A DNA stretch of 64,000 nucleotides. Origin: an uncultured Fodinibius sp. (GTDB lineage Bacteria; Bacteroidota; Rhodothermia; Balneolales; Balneolaceae). A program made the position numbers and the translations under genes. The notes under the pieces are model-generated. The model made no database searches, had not been told where the DNA came from, and saw only the letters and a program-made list of their open reading frames with translations. The stretch covers positions 604,031 through 668,030 of the forward strand of contig CAJXOG010000001.1 in NCBI GenBank assembly GCA_913057775.1, read 5' to 3'. Below, piece after piece: positions 49,333-58,843 of this stretch (its first letter is position 1; the number at the start of each line of letters is the position of its first letter).

Positions 49333-49406
49333 GTCATTTCGAGAGTGAGCGAGAAATACTTGTTTTTATAAATAACATAAAGATCTCTACCGCTGATCGA
49401 AATGAC
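49333..49406. repeat. Intergenic palindrome, family GTCATTTCGA (paaY-paaZ gap)
   Basis: GTCATTTCGAGAGTGAGCGAGAAAT ... AGATCTCTACCGCTGATCGAAATGAC; outer 10 bp perfectly complementary. Confidence 0.85.
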
Positions 49407-49431
49407 AATTTTAACAAAAGGTGAGAAAAAA

Positions 49432-51489
49432 ATGAAAGTTCAAAGCTATTCAAAAGGTCAATGGATCGAAGATGGTAACGAAACGGATCTGATCAGCGCG
49501 GTAACCGGAGATCCTGTTGCTCAATTGGTCGAAGCAGATCTCGACTATAAGGGAATGTGCGAATTTGCGCGACAAGAAGCCGGACCTAAACTCCGGGCGA
49601 TGTCTATCCACAAACGAGCCTTCAAAATTAAGTTTCTGGCGCAATATCTGCTGGAGCGAAAGGAAGATTATTACGAGCTCTCAACGCACACCGGCGCTAC
49701 CCGACAGGATTCCTGGATTGATATCGAAGGAGGTATCGGCAGTATGTTTACGCTGTCCAGTAAGTCACGTATTGAGTTGTCCGACCTCCCATATCACGTA
49801 GAGGGAAATCACGAGCGACTCTCGCGCGAAGGTACATTTGTGGGACAGCATATCTGCGTTCCGCGTCACGGTTTGGCCGTACATATTAATGCCTTTAACT
49901 TTCCGGTCTGGGGCATGCTTGAAAAGCTCGCTCCCTGCATTATCTCCGGAATGCCGGCCATCATAAAACCTTCACCTACCGGGTCGTATCTGGCCTACAA
50001 GGTTTTTAAAGATATGATCGAGTCGCAGCTACTGCCCGAAGGGGCCATCCAGTTTATTGCCGCTGATGTGCCGGGCGACCTGCTGGATCATTTGAACAGC
50101 CAAGACGCTGTTTCTTTTACCGGCTCAGCCGAAACGGGACAAAAGCTAAAATCCCATCCCAATATTATAGCCAACAACGTTCGTTTTAACCTTGAGGCCG
50201 ATTCACTGAACTGCTCGATTTTGGGCGCTGACGTTACACCCGACATGGAAGAGTTCGATCTTTTTGTGGATGAGGTCGCCGATGAAATGACGGTAAAAAC
50301 GGGACAAAAATGTACCGCCATCCGCCGCACAATAGTTCCGAAAGAACAGATCCAAAATGTAGTCGAAGCACTCAAAGAACGACTGGATAAGACCTCCATC
50401 GGAGATCCCGCCCAAAAAGAAACGAAAATGGGCCCTTTAGCCAGCGCTACGCAAGCTGATCGTTTTGAAAAACAGGTTTCTTCATTACTAGAAACAACAG
50501 AGTCAGTTTACAGCAATGGCAATAAAACGCATGAAGGAGCTTTTACCGGTCCTAAAGTTCTCCTTTGTCACAAACCAATGGAAGTAGATGAGGTTCACAA
50601 AGTCGAGGCATTCGGTCCTATGACCACCTTAATGCCGTATGAATCCAATGAAGAAGCCATTAAGTTGGCTAATAAAGCCGACGGATCGCTGGTGGGCTCA
50701 CTTTTTACGGCGGACGACAATATTGCCCGGGAAATCACACTTGGTTGTGCTCCTTACCATGGACGATTTATGGTGGTTAACCGTGATTGTGCTAAAGAAT
50801 CTACCGGACACGGTTCCCCGATGCCGCATATGGTTCATGGCGGTCCGGGCCATGCCGGAGGTGGCGAAGAGTTGGGGGGTGCACGAGCGGTCATTCATAA
50901 TATGCAGCGTGTAGCTCTACAGGGATCACCCACTACCCTTACGAGTATCACAAATCAATATATTAAAGGTGCAGAAACCCAAGAAGCCGATATACATCCC
51001 TTCCAGCAGTATTTTGAGGATTTGGAAGTAGGAGAAGCACGGACGACCGATACACACACTGTCACTGAGGAAGATATCGAGCGATTTGCTGATTTATCGG
51101 GTGATGAATTCTATGCCCACACCGACCCAGATGCGGCTGAGCGTTCCCTATTCGGCGAAATTGTAGCACATGGTTATTTCATACTTTCACGAGCAGCAGG
51201 GCTGTTTGTCCATCCCGATGAGGGTCCGGTAATTCTAAATTATGGATTGGAAAACCTTCGATTTGTAGCCCCTGTTGCCCCTGGCGATACTATCCAGGCA
51301 AAGCTGATTGTAAAAAGTAAAAAAGTTCGTCAGAAAAAAGCTAAGGATAAATTCCCGTTTGGCATTATTTTCTGGGATGTTGAGGTTACAAATCAGGAGA
51401 ATGAATTGGTAGCTGAATATACCATTCTGACCCTTATCAAGCGCCGTGAAGTACTGGATATGGATATTTTTGAAGAAGAGGAAAATTAA
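49432..51489 (+). CDS. paaZ: PaaZ: aldehyde dehydrogenase / MaoC-type oxepin-CoA hydrolase fusion
   Basis: VHINAFNFPVWGMLEKLAPCI, TGSAETGQKL, KTGQKCTAIRR; C-terminal MaoC: EDIERFADLSGDEFYAHTDPDAAERSLFGEIVAHGYFILSRAAGLFV. ATG at 49432 preferred. Confidence 0.94.
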   Translation: MKVQSYSKGQWIEDGNETDLISAVTGDPVAQLVEADLDYKGMCEFARQEAGPKLRAMSIHKRAFKIKFLAQYLLERKEDYYELSTHTGATRQDSWIDIEGGIGSMFTLSSKSRIELSDLPYHVEGNHERLSREGTFVGQHICVPRHGLAVHINAFNFPVWGMLEKLAPCIISGMPAIIKPSPTGSYLAYKVFKDMIESQLLPEGAIQFIAADVPGDLLDHLNSQDAVSFTGSAETGQKLKSHPNIIANNVRFNLEADSLNCSILGADVTPDMEEFDLFVDEVADEMTVKTGQKCTAIRRTIVPKEQIQNVVEALKERLDKTSIGDPAQKETKMGPLASATQADRFEKQVSSLLETTESVYSNGNKTHEGAFTGPKVLLCHKPMEVDEVHKVEAFGPMTTLMPYESNEEAIKLANKADGSLVGSLFTADDNIAREITLGCAPYHGRFMVVNRDCAKESTGHGSPMPHMVHGGPGHAGGGEELGGARAVIHNMQRVALQGSPTTLTSITNQYIKGAETQEADIHPFQQYFEDLEVGEARTTDTHTVTEEDIERFADLSGDEFYAHTDPDAAERSLFGEIVAHGYFILSRAAGLFVHPDEGPVILNYGLENLRFVAPVAPGDTIQAKLIVKSKKVRQKKAKDKFPFGIIFWDVEVTNQENELVAEYTILTLIKRREVLDMDIFEEEEN

Positions 51490-51563
51490 GGCCTATATGC
51501 ATAATTTTAAGACTACTTATGTAAGGATTTCCTTTTAAGCAGGTCATACTACTCAGGAATACT

Positions 51564-51979
51564 GAATTCCGAAGTCTGAATTCAGAATAAAATCTACTTG
51601 TTATGAGAAAACCGGCTAAGACCTTCAAAGACTTGATAGTATGGCAAAAAGCACATGAATTTGTTTTAGACGTATATGACTATACAGAAGACTTTCCAAA
51701 ATCAGAGTTGTATGGACTAACTTCTCAGTTTAGACGAGCTGCTATTTCGATTGCAGCAAATATTGCAGAAGGATTTAAGAAACGTGGTAAGAAAGACAAA
51801 GCACGGTTTCTGAATATTTCACAAGGATCACTTGAAGAATGCAGATATTATATCATTCTTTCTCAAGATTTAGGATATGAAAATCAATCAGAATTAGACA
51901 AAAAACTACAGGATGTCAGCAAGCTTATTGATGCTTATTCCAAAGCCATTCTGAATTCTGACTCCTGAATTCGGAATTC
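51564..51979. repeat. Imperfect inverted repeat pair enclosing four-helix-bundle gene FHB-2 (arms 51564-51588 and 51948-51979)
   Basis: Left GAATTCCGAAGTCTGAATTCAGAAT; reverse complement of right GAATTCCGAATTCAGGAGTCAGAATTCAGAAT: 10 identical, 7-nt gap (TTCAGGA), then 14/15. Confidence 0.88.
51603..51968 (+). CDS. Four-helix-bundle protein (S23/IVP/Avd-like), FHB-2
   Basis: TFKDLIVWQKAHEFVLDVYDYTEDFPKSELYGLTSQFRRAAISIAANIAEGFKKRGKKDKARFLNISQGSLEECRYYIILSQDL. Confidence 0.95.
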   Translation: MRKPAKTFKDLIVWQKAHEFVLDVYDYTEDFPKSELYGLTSQFRRAAISIAANIAEGFKKRGKKDKARFLNISQGSLEECRYYIILSQDLGYENQSELDKKLQDVSKLIDAYSKAILNSDS

Positions 51980-52020
51980 TTTATCTGACTCAGAATTTAA
52001 AAACTAATTACATAATACAA

Positions 52021-52782
52021 ATGCCTGAAACCGGAGAAATTACGACCAAGATTGAAAACAACATCGGAACTATTGAATTTTACCATCCCAAGGGGAATTC
52101 CCTGCCGGGGCAAATGCTAAGAGATTTAGCTAATACAATAACTGAAATAGGCGAAGATCCCGAAGCGCATGTGTTAGTATTGAAAAGTCGCGGTGATGGT
52201 GCCTTCTGTGCCGGAGCTTCTTTTGATGAGCTTATTGCCATAGACGATTACGAGGAAGGCAAACATTTCTTTATGGGTTTTGCCCTGGTACTCAACGCCA
52301 TGCGTCAATGCCCTAAACTTATTATCGTCCGCATACAAGGTAAAACGGTAGGCGGTGGTGTAGGCATTGCATCGGCAGGAGATTACGCCATAGCGCATGA
52401 ATCTGCAGCTATTAAGCTAAGTGAGCTCGCTTTGGGCATTGGTCCTTTTGTAGTCGGACCCGCGGTTGAACGTAAAGTAGGCACTTCGGCATTTAGTACA
52501 CTCTCGGTTGATGCTTCGAGTTGGAATTCGGCCGAGTGGGCTCTTAATAACGGATTATTTTCCAAAGTCTGTGAAAATCACTTTGACCTTGATGAAAAAG
52601 TAAAATCTTTAGCCAAGCAGCTAGCCGGGTATAGTCCCGATGCCATGAAAGAACTCAAAAAAGTACTCTGGAAAGGTACGGAGAACTGGGATGATCTGCT
52701 GGAAGAACGGGCAGAAATAAGTGGACGACTGGTGCTTTCCGACTTTACTGAAAACTTCATCGAGGAATTCAAAAACAAGTAA
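52021..52782 (+). CDS. Enoyl-CoA hydratase/isomerase family protein
   Basis: VLKSRGDGAFCAGASFDELIAI, IIVRIQGKTVGGGVGIASAGDYAIAHESAAIKLSELALGIGPFVVGPAV. Confidence 0.9.
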   Translation: MPETGEITTKIENNIGTIEFYHPKGNSLPGQMLRDLANTITEIGEDPEAHVLVLKSRGDGAFCAGASFDELIAIDDYEEGKHFFMGFALVLNAMRQCPKLIIVRIQGKTVGGGVGIASAGDYAIAHESAAIKLSELALGIGPFVVGPAVERKVGTSAFSTLSVDASSWNSAEWALNNGLFSKVCENHFDLDEKVKSLAKQLAGYSPDAMKELKKVLWKGTENWDDLLEERAEISGRLVLSDFTENFIEEFKNK

Positions 52783-52866
52783 TTTTTTACTACGCTCAAA
52801 ACCCAACTATTTTTTAGATTTTTCTTTTATTTTAAAGCTTACTCTATCATACTTAAAAATCCCAGC

Positions 52867-53250
52867 ATGATGTGGTCCCACAAAGCACCTCTTTTCATAT
52901 TTGTCTTTCTCCTATTCGGTTGTTCCGCTAGAGTAGATTTTCAAGACGTTGACATCAAAAATAACCACACTGAAACAATTATGGTGGATATTTGGGATCT
53001 CGAAAGTAGCAACATGGTTGACCCTAATCCGGCTGTTTCCGTTGATGAGGTCTCTTTCTTACAAATCAATTCGATGAATTCTCTCACTGTATCAAAAAGC
53101 GATATAAAAGGAGATAGTGGGTCTGATCAATTTAGATTATTCCTTTATGAAGTAAGGGAAGACTCCGCCTTTTATAAGAAATCTTTCTCTGTATCTTCTT
53201 CACAAGAAATAAATATTCATCACGGGGCTGATGGCTATTTTATAGATTAA
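52867..53250 (+). CDS. Putative lipoprotein, hypothetical
   Basis: N-terminal MMWSHKAPLFIFVFLLFGCSARV with lipobox; no family recognised. Confidence 0.65.
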   Translation: MMWSHKAPLFIFVFLLFGCSARVDFQDVDIKNNHTETIMVDIWDLESSNMVDPNPAVSVDEVSFLQINSMNSLTVSKSDIKGDSGSDQFRLFLYEVREDSAFYKKSFSVSSSQEINIHHGADGYFID

Positions 53251-53383
53251 ACCGCCAAAACGCGTTTAATTTATAACATTTTTCTTTCTCTCTTTTCAAT
53301 AAGTGTGTCCTCATCATAACCTACTGGTCCAACTAATCAGCAAATATTAAAGGACTATGAAATAGAAAACGAGAGAACATTAA

Positions 53384-55222
53384 CTATGTAGTATTCGATA
53401 CTCCTTCAGGGGTAAATCGAAATTCGATATGGGCCCCATCCCTATTGTAAAGTTTCAGCTCTCCATTCAGTTGCTCGACTAATGTATCAACGAGTTCTAA
53501 TCCCAAAGACGGATTCTCACCTAACTCATCATTTTTAGCAAATCCATGGCCATTATCACTTACCTTTACCAAAACCTGTTGCCCATCTTTTTGGACTTCA
53601 ATATTAATCGTACCCTCATCAATATTTTCAAAGGCATATTTAAATGCATTAATAACCAATTCGTTAATTAATAATGCACATGGAATAGCTTGATTTACAT
53701 TGAGAGTAAGCGCATTAAGATTCGAGTTAATATCAATATCAGATTCATCGCCTATATAGATATCTGCTATTGTTTGTAGTAAATCTAGCAGATAACGATC
53801 GAACTGGATATAAGAGAGCGATTCTGATTGATAGAGTTTCTCATGCACCAAGGCTATGCTTTGCACGCGTAAATGACTCTGTTGAAGAGCAGATTTGGCA
53901 TTTTCGTTCTCCGACTCCCACATCTGCATTTGAAGCAGCCCGGAAATGACAGCTAAATTATTTTTTACGCGATGATGGATTTCTGCAAGCAAAACCTCTT
54001 TCTCTCGAAGGGATTCTGAAATTTTTTGCTGGGCTTTCTTTTCTGAACTGATATCACTGGCGACAAAAACATATCCCTCATCCTTTCTATCTTGTCCACT
54101 AATTTTTCCTCTGGAAATATTGACCGGAATAACATTCTCATTTTTCCCAATTAGCTCACCGGTATACGTTTTGTTGTTATCCGTATGTCGTTCTTTGAAA
54201 GTTTCATCAGGGATCTCATTGAACAAGGTATCAATTGTTTTATCTAACAGCTCCTCCTCAGTATATCCAAGAATTTCGGACACCGCTGAATTAACTCGCG
54301 TAATGTTTAGATTTTTATCCGTTACAACCAGCAGATCGGCCATAGCTTCTATAATGCTATCCACGTAGTCACGCGACACTGTCGTCCTGCTGAGATTTTC
54401 CGCCATTTGATCGAAGGTAGAACTCAGTTGTCCCAACTCGTCGTTAGAATTGTAGTCGATGCGATTTTGCAAATTCCCCTGCCCCACACTCTGAGCTGCA
54501 TCTGCAATCTTTGCAATAGGATTTGCTATCGATCTATAAATAAACAGAGACAGAACAACTGCAACAATTAAAGCAATGCCGGTGGCAATAACTAAAATAT
54601 AACCTACCCTGTCGAGCTGACTATTTAACCCAGCAATTTGTTGTTGATGAGTTTGTTGGATGTGATTTCGAAGCTGGTCTATATCAGGCAATAAATTGGA
54701 TCGAAAGTAAGGCTCTATTGTTACCGTAAAAAACTCTTTGCGATCTTGGTAGTTTTTAGTACTGATATTTTGGAATTGGGTGAGCAGTGCCGAATAATTT
54801 TTATACTTTTTTTCCAAGCTCTCTAACAGGCTAAGTACTTTCGATGAATCCGCGGCAGGTTCGAAAATATTTTGCTGATTCGACTTAACCAGGGTTCTCA
54901 ACTCTTCCAAGCTCTTCTCAAACTCTCCAAGAGCTTTATCAATCTCTGCAATTTGAACCTCTTTGGTTCTATTGCTCCTGCTATAATCCATCGAGAGACT
55001 TTCACGATAGCTATCCTCCAATAAATATTGCGTTCTTGTCAAGCTTTTAAAAAGCTGTAATCCCAATTCTCCGGCTAAGGTGACCTCCTGAATCGCCTTT
55101 TCACTTTCGAATGTCACTTGATCTTTAACCGCATTATTGAAATATGATGCAGTCAATCCAATCCCCCCCATAAAAAGGACGACAATTGAAAAACTACCTA
55201 TTAACTTAGTACTGAGTTTCAT
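53384..55222 (-). CDS. Sensor histidine kinase: 2 TM, HAMP, PAS, HisKA_2/HATPase
   Basis: RSIANPIAKIADAAQSVGQGNLQNRIDYNSNDELGQLSSTFDQMAENL (HAMP), PAS ITRVNSAVSEILGYTEEELLDKTIDTLF, AEIHHRVKNNLAVISGLLQMQ, SDNGHGF. Confidence 0.93.
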   Translation of the reverse strand: MKLSTKLIGSFSIVVLFMGGIGLTASYFNNAVKDQVTFESEKAIQEVTLAGELGLQLFKSLTRTQYLLEDSYRESLSMDYSRSNRTKEVQIAEIDKALGEFEKSLEELRTLVKSNQQNIFEPAADSSKVLSLLESLEKKYKNYSALLTQFQNISTKNYQDRKEFFTVTIEPYFRSNLLPDIDQLRNHIQQTHQQQIAGLNSQLDRVGYILVIATGIALIVAVVLSLFIYRSIANPIAKIADAAQSVGQGNLQNRIDYNSNDELGQLSSTFDQMAENLSRTTVSRDYVDSIIEAMADLLVVTDKNLNITRVNSAVSEILGYTEEELLDKTIDTLFNEIPDETFKERHTDNNKTYTGELIGKNENVIPVNISRGKISGQDRKDEGYVFVASDISSEKKAQQKISESLREKEVLLAEIHHRVKNNLAVISGLLQMQMWESENENAKSALQQSHLRVQSIALVHEKLYQSESLSYIQFDRYLLDLLQTIADIYIGDESDIDINSNLNALTLNVNQAIPCALLINELVINAFKYAFENIDEGTINIEVQKDGQQVLVKVSDNGHGFAKNDELGENPSLGLELVDTLVEQLNGELKLYNRDGAHIEFRFTPEGVSNTT

Positions 55223-55415
55223 AAAAAGTTAAAAAATTAACTGTATCCCCATTTTACACAAACAAAGGTAGATAAACCAATGTCACGAAACTTGTTATAT
55301 TTCCAACCCATCAATTTTATTGATATACCGTACCTTGCAGATAATCATTTGCACGAAATCAACGATAATAGCTTTTAAAGGAAGCCAATCTAAACCATTT
55401 TTAAAAGTTATTGAC

Positions 55416-57509
55416 CTAAAAAGCTACTAACGCTTCTATTTTTTCTACAATTTTTTCGGATGTTGGTAACACCGCATCCATCAATTCAACATTATATGGA
55501 ACAGGAATATCAGGCATGGTAAGCCGTTCAATAGGAGCATCCAAATATTTAAATGCCTCTTGAGACAAAACTGCACTTATTTCAGCACCAAAGCCGGCTG
55601 TCTTAGTATCCTCATGAACAATCAAACAGCGATTGGTCTTTCGGACCGATTGTAATACAGCTTCTTTGTCCCAGGGCATGATGGAGCGAAGATCCAAGAT
55701 ATCAGCTGAAGTATCCATTTCATTTACAGCAATTTCTACCTGTTCACACATTGCACCCCATGTTACGATGGTAAGATCTTTACCTTCCTGTAATTTATTA
55801 GCTTCGCCAATTGGAACTACAAATTCATCACCCGGATACGTTTTACGCGCATATTTGGCATCCAACAAATTACGGTGCTCAAAAAAGATAGTTGGATTAT
55901 TACTACGCATCGCAGATCGGAGCAATCCTACCGCATCCTGCGCATTGCTGGGCATCACAATTTCCCATCCTACCGCATGAGCAAAAAAGACCTCGTTGCT
56001 GAGGCTATGCCATGGATCACCACACTTTGCAAAACCACCGGGCATACGCACCACGATAGGTGCTGCAAACTGATTGGCTGTCCGCCAGCGGATCGTTCCA
56101 CAATTATTAAGCTGTTCGGTAGCCGGATCTGCATACTTGCGAAATTGTATTTCGGCTACGGGCATCAATCCCTGATAGGCCAGACCTACGGAACGACCAA
56201 TAATTCCCTCCTCGGAAAGGCTAGTATCAAAAACACGGGATTCACCATGCTTGGTCTGAAGCCCCATAGTCACAGCATGGACGCCTCCTTTTGCTCCCAC
56301 ATCTTCACCAAATACCATCAATTTAGGATTGGTTTCGAGCTCATAATCCAACGTTTTGCGGATAGCTTCTACAATATTAATTCGCTGTTTACCGGGGCTG
56401 GGCTTTTTAGAACTTTCGGGAAAAGTATGGTCTGAGGGTGCCAGTCCACCCACCTTTTGAGTATCCAAATTCCCATCGGCATCCGTTTCTGAAAAAGCGT
56501 AGCGCTCTGTTTCCTGGGGATCGGGTTCGGTACGTGCCAAAGCTGATTCAGCGGCTTCCTCAATATTTTCATCAGCCTGTTTTTCCATATCCTTCCAGTC
56601 ATCATCAGAAAGCCGGTCGGGAATTAAAAACGTCTTTAGATGATCCAGCGGATCATTCTGCTGTTCTTCTTCGATCAATTCTTCTGGTTTATAGGCTTGA
56701 TTATCCTGATATGAGTGACCATTCAAACGGGGCACGGTAAGGTGAATTAAGGCCGGACCTTTTCTGTCCCGCACATAATTTACCGATTGGCTTATAAGAT
56801 CAGCCGCTTCGACCGGATCGGTTCCATCACCGTCAAAAATTCTGATATTTTTAAAGGAATACAGGTTCTTTGCAATATTGCCACCCGGTGTTTGAAATTC
56901 GCCCGGCACGGATATCCCATATCCGTTGTCTTCAATATAAAATAACATCGGTAGATCCTGGGTTGTAGCAATCGTTAAGGCCGACCAAAACCCATTGGTA
57001 GCAACCGACCCCTCACCACCCAAAACGACAGAAATTGCACGCTCATATTCCTCCTTATCCAGCTGGTTTTGGTGAAACTGGATACCCTGAGCCCAGCCAA
57101 CTGCCGGAGTGTATTGCGATCCCACATCACCGGCCATGGGCAGCACTGTAGGGCCATCGATACCGGGTTTATTGCAAACAACTCCAATATCACGGCCATC
57201 ACTATATCCGCCCGACTTCGCCATGGGCGCTGCCATAGCATCCTCCAGGCTTAACCCAAGTGAGAGCATTAACGGACGCGAGCGATAGTAAGCACTGGCT
57301 CCATCGTGCTTGTGCGTAAGCTGTGAACCCAACAAAATCTGCCCGAGTTCATGTCCCCTTGCCGAAAATTGATACAGCACATCTTTATTGGGCACAAGCT
57401 CATTTTCTTCTTTATCATCCATAGCTCGAGAGGTCAACATCAGTTTTGCCAACCAATTCCAATCGATCGATGATATTACTTCTTTTTGTTGCTCTTCTTT
57501 AGTGGGCAT
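55416..57509 (-). CDS. Fused alpha/beta E1 of branched-chain 2-oxoacid dehydrogenase
   Basis: E1-alpha GEGSVATNGFWSALTIATTQDLPMLFYIEDNGYGISVP then E1-beta VFGEDVGAKGGVHAVTMGLQTKHGESRVFDTSLSEEGIIGRSVGLA in one ORF. Confidence 0.92.
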   Translation of the reverse strand: MPTKEEQQKEVISSIDWNWLAKLMLTSRAMDDKEENELVPNKDVLYQFSARGHELGQILLGSQLTHKHDGASAYYRSRPLMLSLGLSLEDAMAAPMAKSGGYSDGRDIGVVCNKPGIDGPTVLPMAGDVGSQYTPAVGWAQGIQFHQNQLDKEEYERAISVVLGGEGSVATNGFWSALTIATTQDLPMLFYIEDNGYGISVPGEFQTPGGNIAKNLYSFKNIRIFDGDGTDPVEAADLISQSVNYVRDRKGPALIHLTVPRLNGHSYQDNQAYKPEELIEEEQQNDPLDHLKTFLIPDRLSDDDWKDMEKQADENIEEAAESALARTEPDPQETERYAFSETDADGNLDTQKVGGLAPSDHTFPESSKKPSPGKQRINIVEAIRKTLDYELETNPKLMVFGEDVGAKGGVHAVTMGLQTKHGESRVFDTSLSEEGIIGRSVGLAYQGLMPVAEIQFRKYADPATEQLNNCGTIRWRTANQFAAPIVVRMPGGFAKCGDPWHSLSNEVFFAHAVGWEIVMPSNAQDAVGLLRSAMRSNNPTIFFEHRNLLDAKYARKTYPGDEFVVPIGEANKLQEGKDLTIVTWGAMCEQVEIAVNEMDTSADILDLRSIMPWDKEAVLQSVRKTNRCLIVHEDTKTAGFGAEISAVLSQEAFKYLDAPIERLTMPDIPVPYNVELMDAVLPTSEKIVEKIEALVAF

Positions 57510-57545
57510 AACTGTTAGTTTATTATCAGGTTATTTCAATAATTT

Positions 57546-58667
57546 CTATGCGTTCATCACTTTTTCAAAACTGTGTTCAAAGTGCTTCATCTCCTTTTTA
57601 CGTCCGATCGTAATACGTACACAGTTTGGTAATCCAAAAGCATTAATTCGCCGTAAAATAACCCCCTCTTCCAACATAGCTTGTGTAAATTTGATCGCCT
57701 GCTGTTCATCGGGTAAAATCATCATTACCGAATTGGAAATAGACGGAACGTAATCAACGTTGTGTTTTTCAAAAAACTGATAAAGCCTATTTTTTCCTTC
57801 TTCTACTACATCTTTCGTCTTCTTTAGAAACTGCTGATCTCCAAGTGCTGCAAGTGCCGCCGCCTGTGCAGGGGTTGTTGGTTCAAAGGTCAACTTTGTT
57901 TTCATCATCTCGCTAATAATCTTCTCAGATGCAATAGCATAACCAATGCGAAATCCCGCCAGGCCGTAGGCTTTAGAAAAAGTGCGAAGGGTAATCACAT
58001 TATTGTAATCATAATCAAGCGAATGAGGATAATCTGCCACCTCTTTTGCATACTCATAATAAGCCTCATCCATAACCACTAAAACATCATTCGGTACCTT
58101 GCGCATAAAACGCTCAAATTCTGAATCGGTAATATATGTACCGGTGGGATTGTTGGGATTGGCAATGTAAATCATTTTTGTCCTATCGGTAATTCCCTCT
58201 GCCATGGCATCAAGATCAAAACGATAATCGTCGGTCACTGGTACCTTATTGATAGTGACTCCTCGAATATTTGCCTGAACAAAAAAACCGACGAATGTTG
58301 CGTTGGCAGTAATGGCTTCTTCATGATTTAGAAAAAAAGTGCGGCAGAGATTAGCAATGACACTTTCAGATCCCGCTGCAATCATAACATTTTCCGGCTG
58401 TACATTATTCTGTTCAGCCAGAACTTCGCGAAGCTGCCTGGAAATCGGATCCGGATAATCTTGAATTTCCTGCATAGCTTTCACTACTTCGTGCTTCACA
58501 TTAGGGCTGCATCCCAGTCTATTTTCGTTAGATGCCAGCTTTGATATTTGCGGTGGCTGATATTCCTCCTCAACTTCTGTAATGGTTTTGCCTGCTACAT
58601 AAGGAGATAAATCTCGTATGTTAACCGGCACTAAGGGACGCTCACTTGAATCAGCCATAATTACCAA
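57546..58667 (-). CDS. hisC: Histidinol-phosphate aminotransferase
   Basis: KLASNENRLGCSPN, NPNNPTGTYI, VVMDEAYYEYA, TLRTFSKAYGLAGFRIGYAIA, VRITIGRKKEM. Confidence 0.92.
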   Translation of the reverse strand: MVIMADSSERPLVPVNIRDLSPYVAGKTITEVEEEYQPPQISKLASNENRLGCSPNVKHEVVKAMQEIQDYPDPISRQLREVLAEQNNVQPENVMIAAGSESVIANLCRTFFLNHEEAITANATFVGFFVQANIRGVTINKVPVTDDYRFDLDAMAEGITDRTKMIYIANPNNPTGTYITDSEFERFMRKVPNDVLVVMDEAYYEYAKEVADYPHSLDYDYNNVITLRTFSKAYGLAGFRIGYAIASEKIISEMMKTKLTFEPTTPAQAAALAALGDQQFLKKTKDVVEEGKNRLYQFFEKHNVDYVPSISNSVMMILPDEQQAIKFTQAMLEEGVILRRINAFGLPNCVRITIGRKKEMKHFEHSFEKVMNA

Positions 58668-58843
58668 ATTAGTGACTAAAATTTAAACTTCAATTTTGGA
58701 TGATATACGCATATTTTCGGCTATAAATATGAATAAATTAGGCCACTTTAACAACGCAATGAAGTCAAAACTTTTTAAATTTTGATCTACGTTGTAAGGT
58801 CTAGTTTGGATTTGTACATTCATTAAAAAATCAAACTATCGTT

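Noticed and set aside
51603-51968. FHB-2 as half of a toxin-antitoxin pair
   Set aside because: Single ORF, flanking genes are metabolic; no partner ORF of suitable size.
40583-52020. CRISPR array or classical REP/RAYT system
   Set aside because: No regularly spaced direct repeats, no cas genes, no TnpA_REP transposase; the palindromes differ in sequence from gap to gap.
55416-57509. E1 alpha/beta fusion as an assembly artefact
   Set aside because: Continuous in-frame ORF with sensible linker; fused E1 enzymes are known in Bacteroidota-like bacteria, so not reported as novel.
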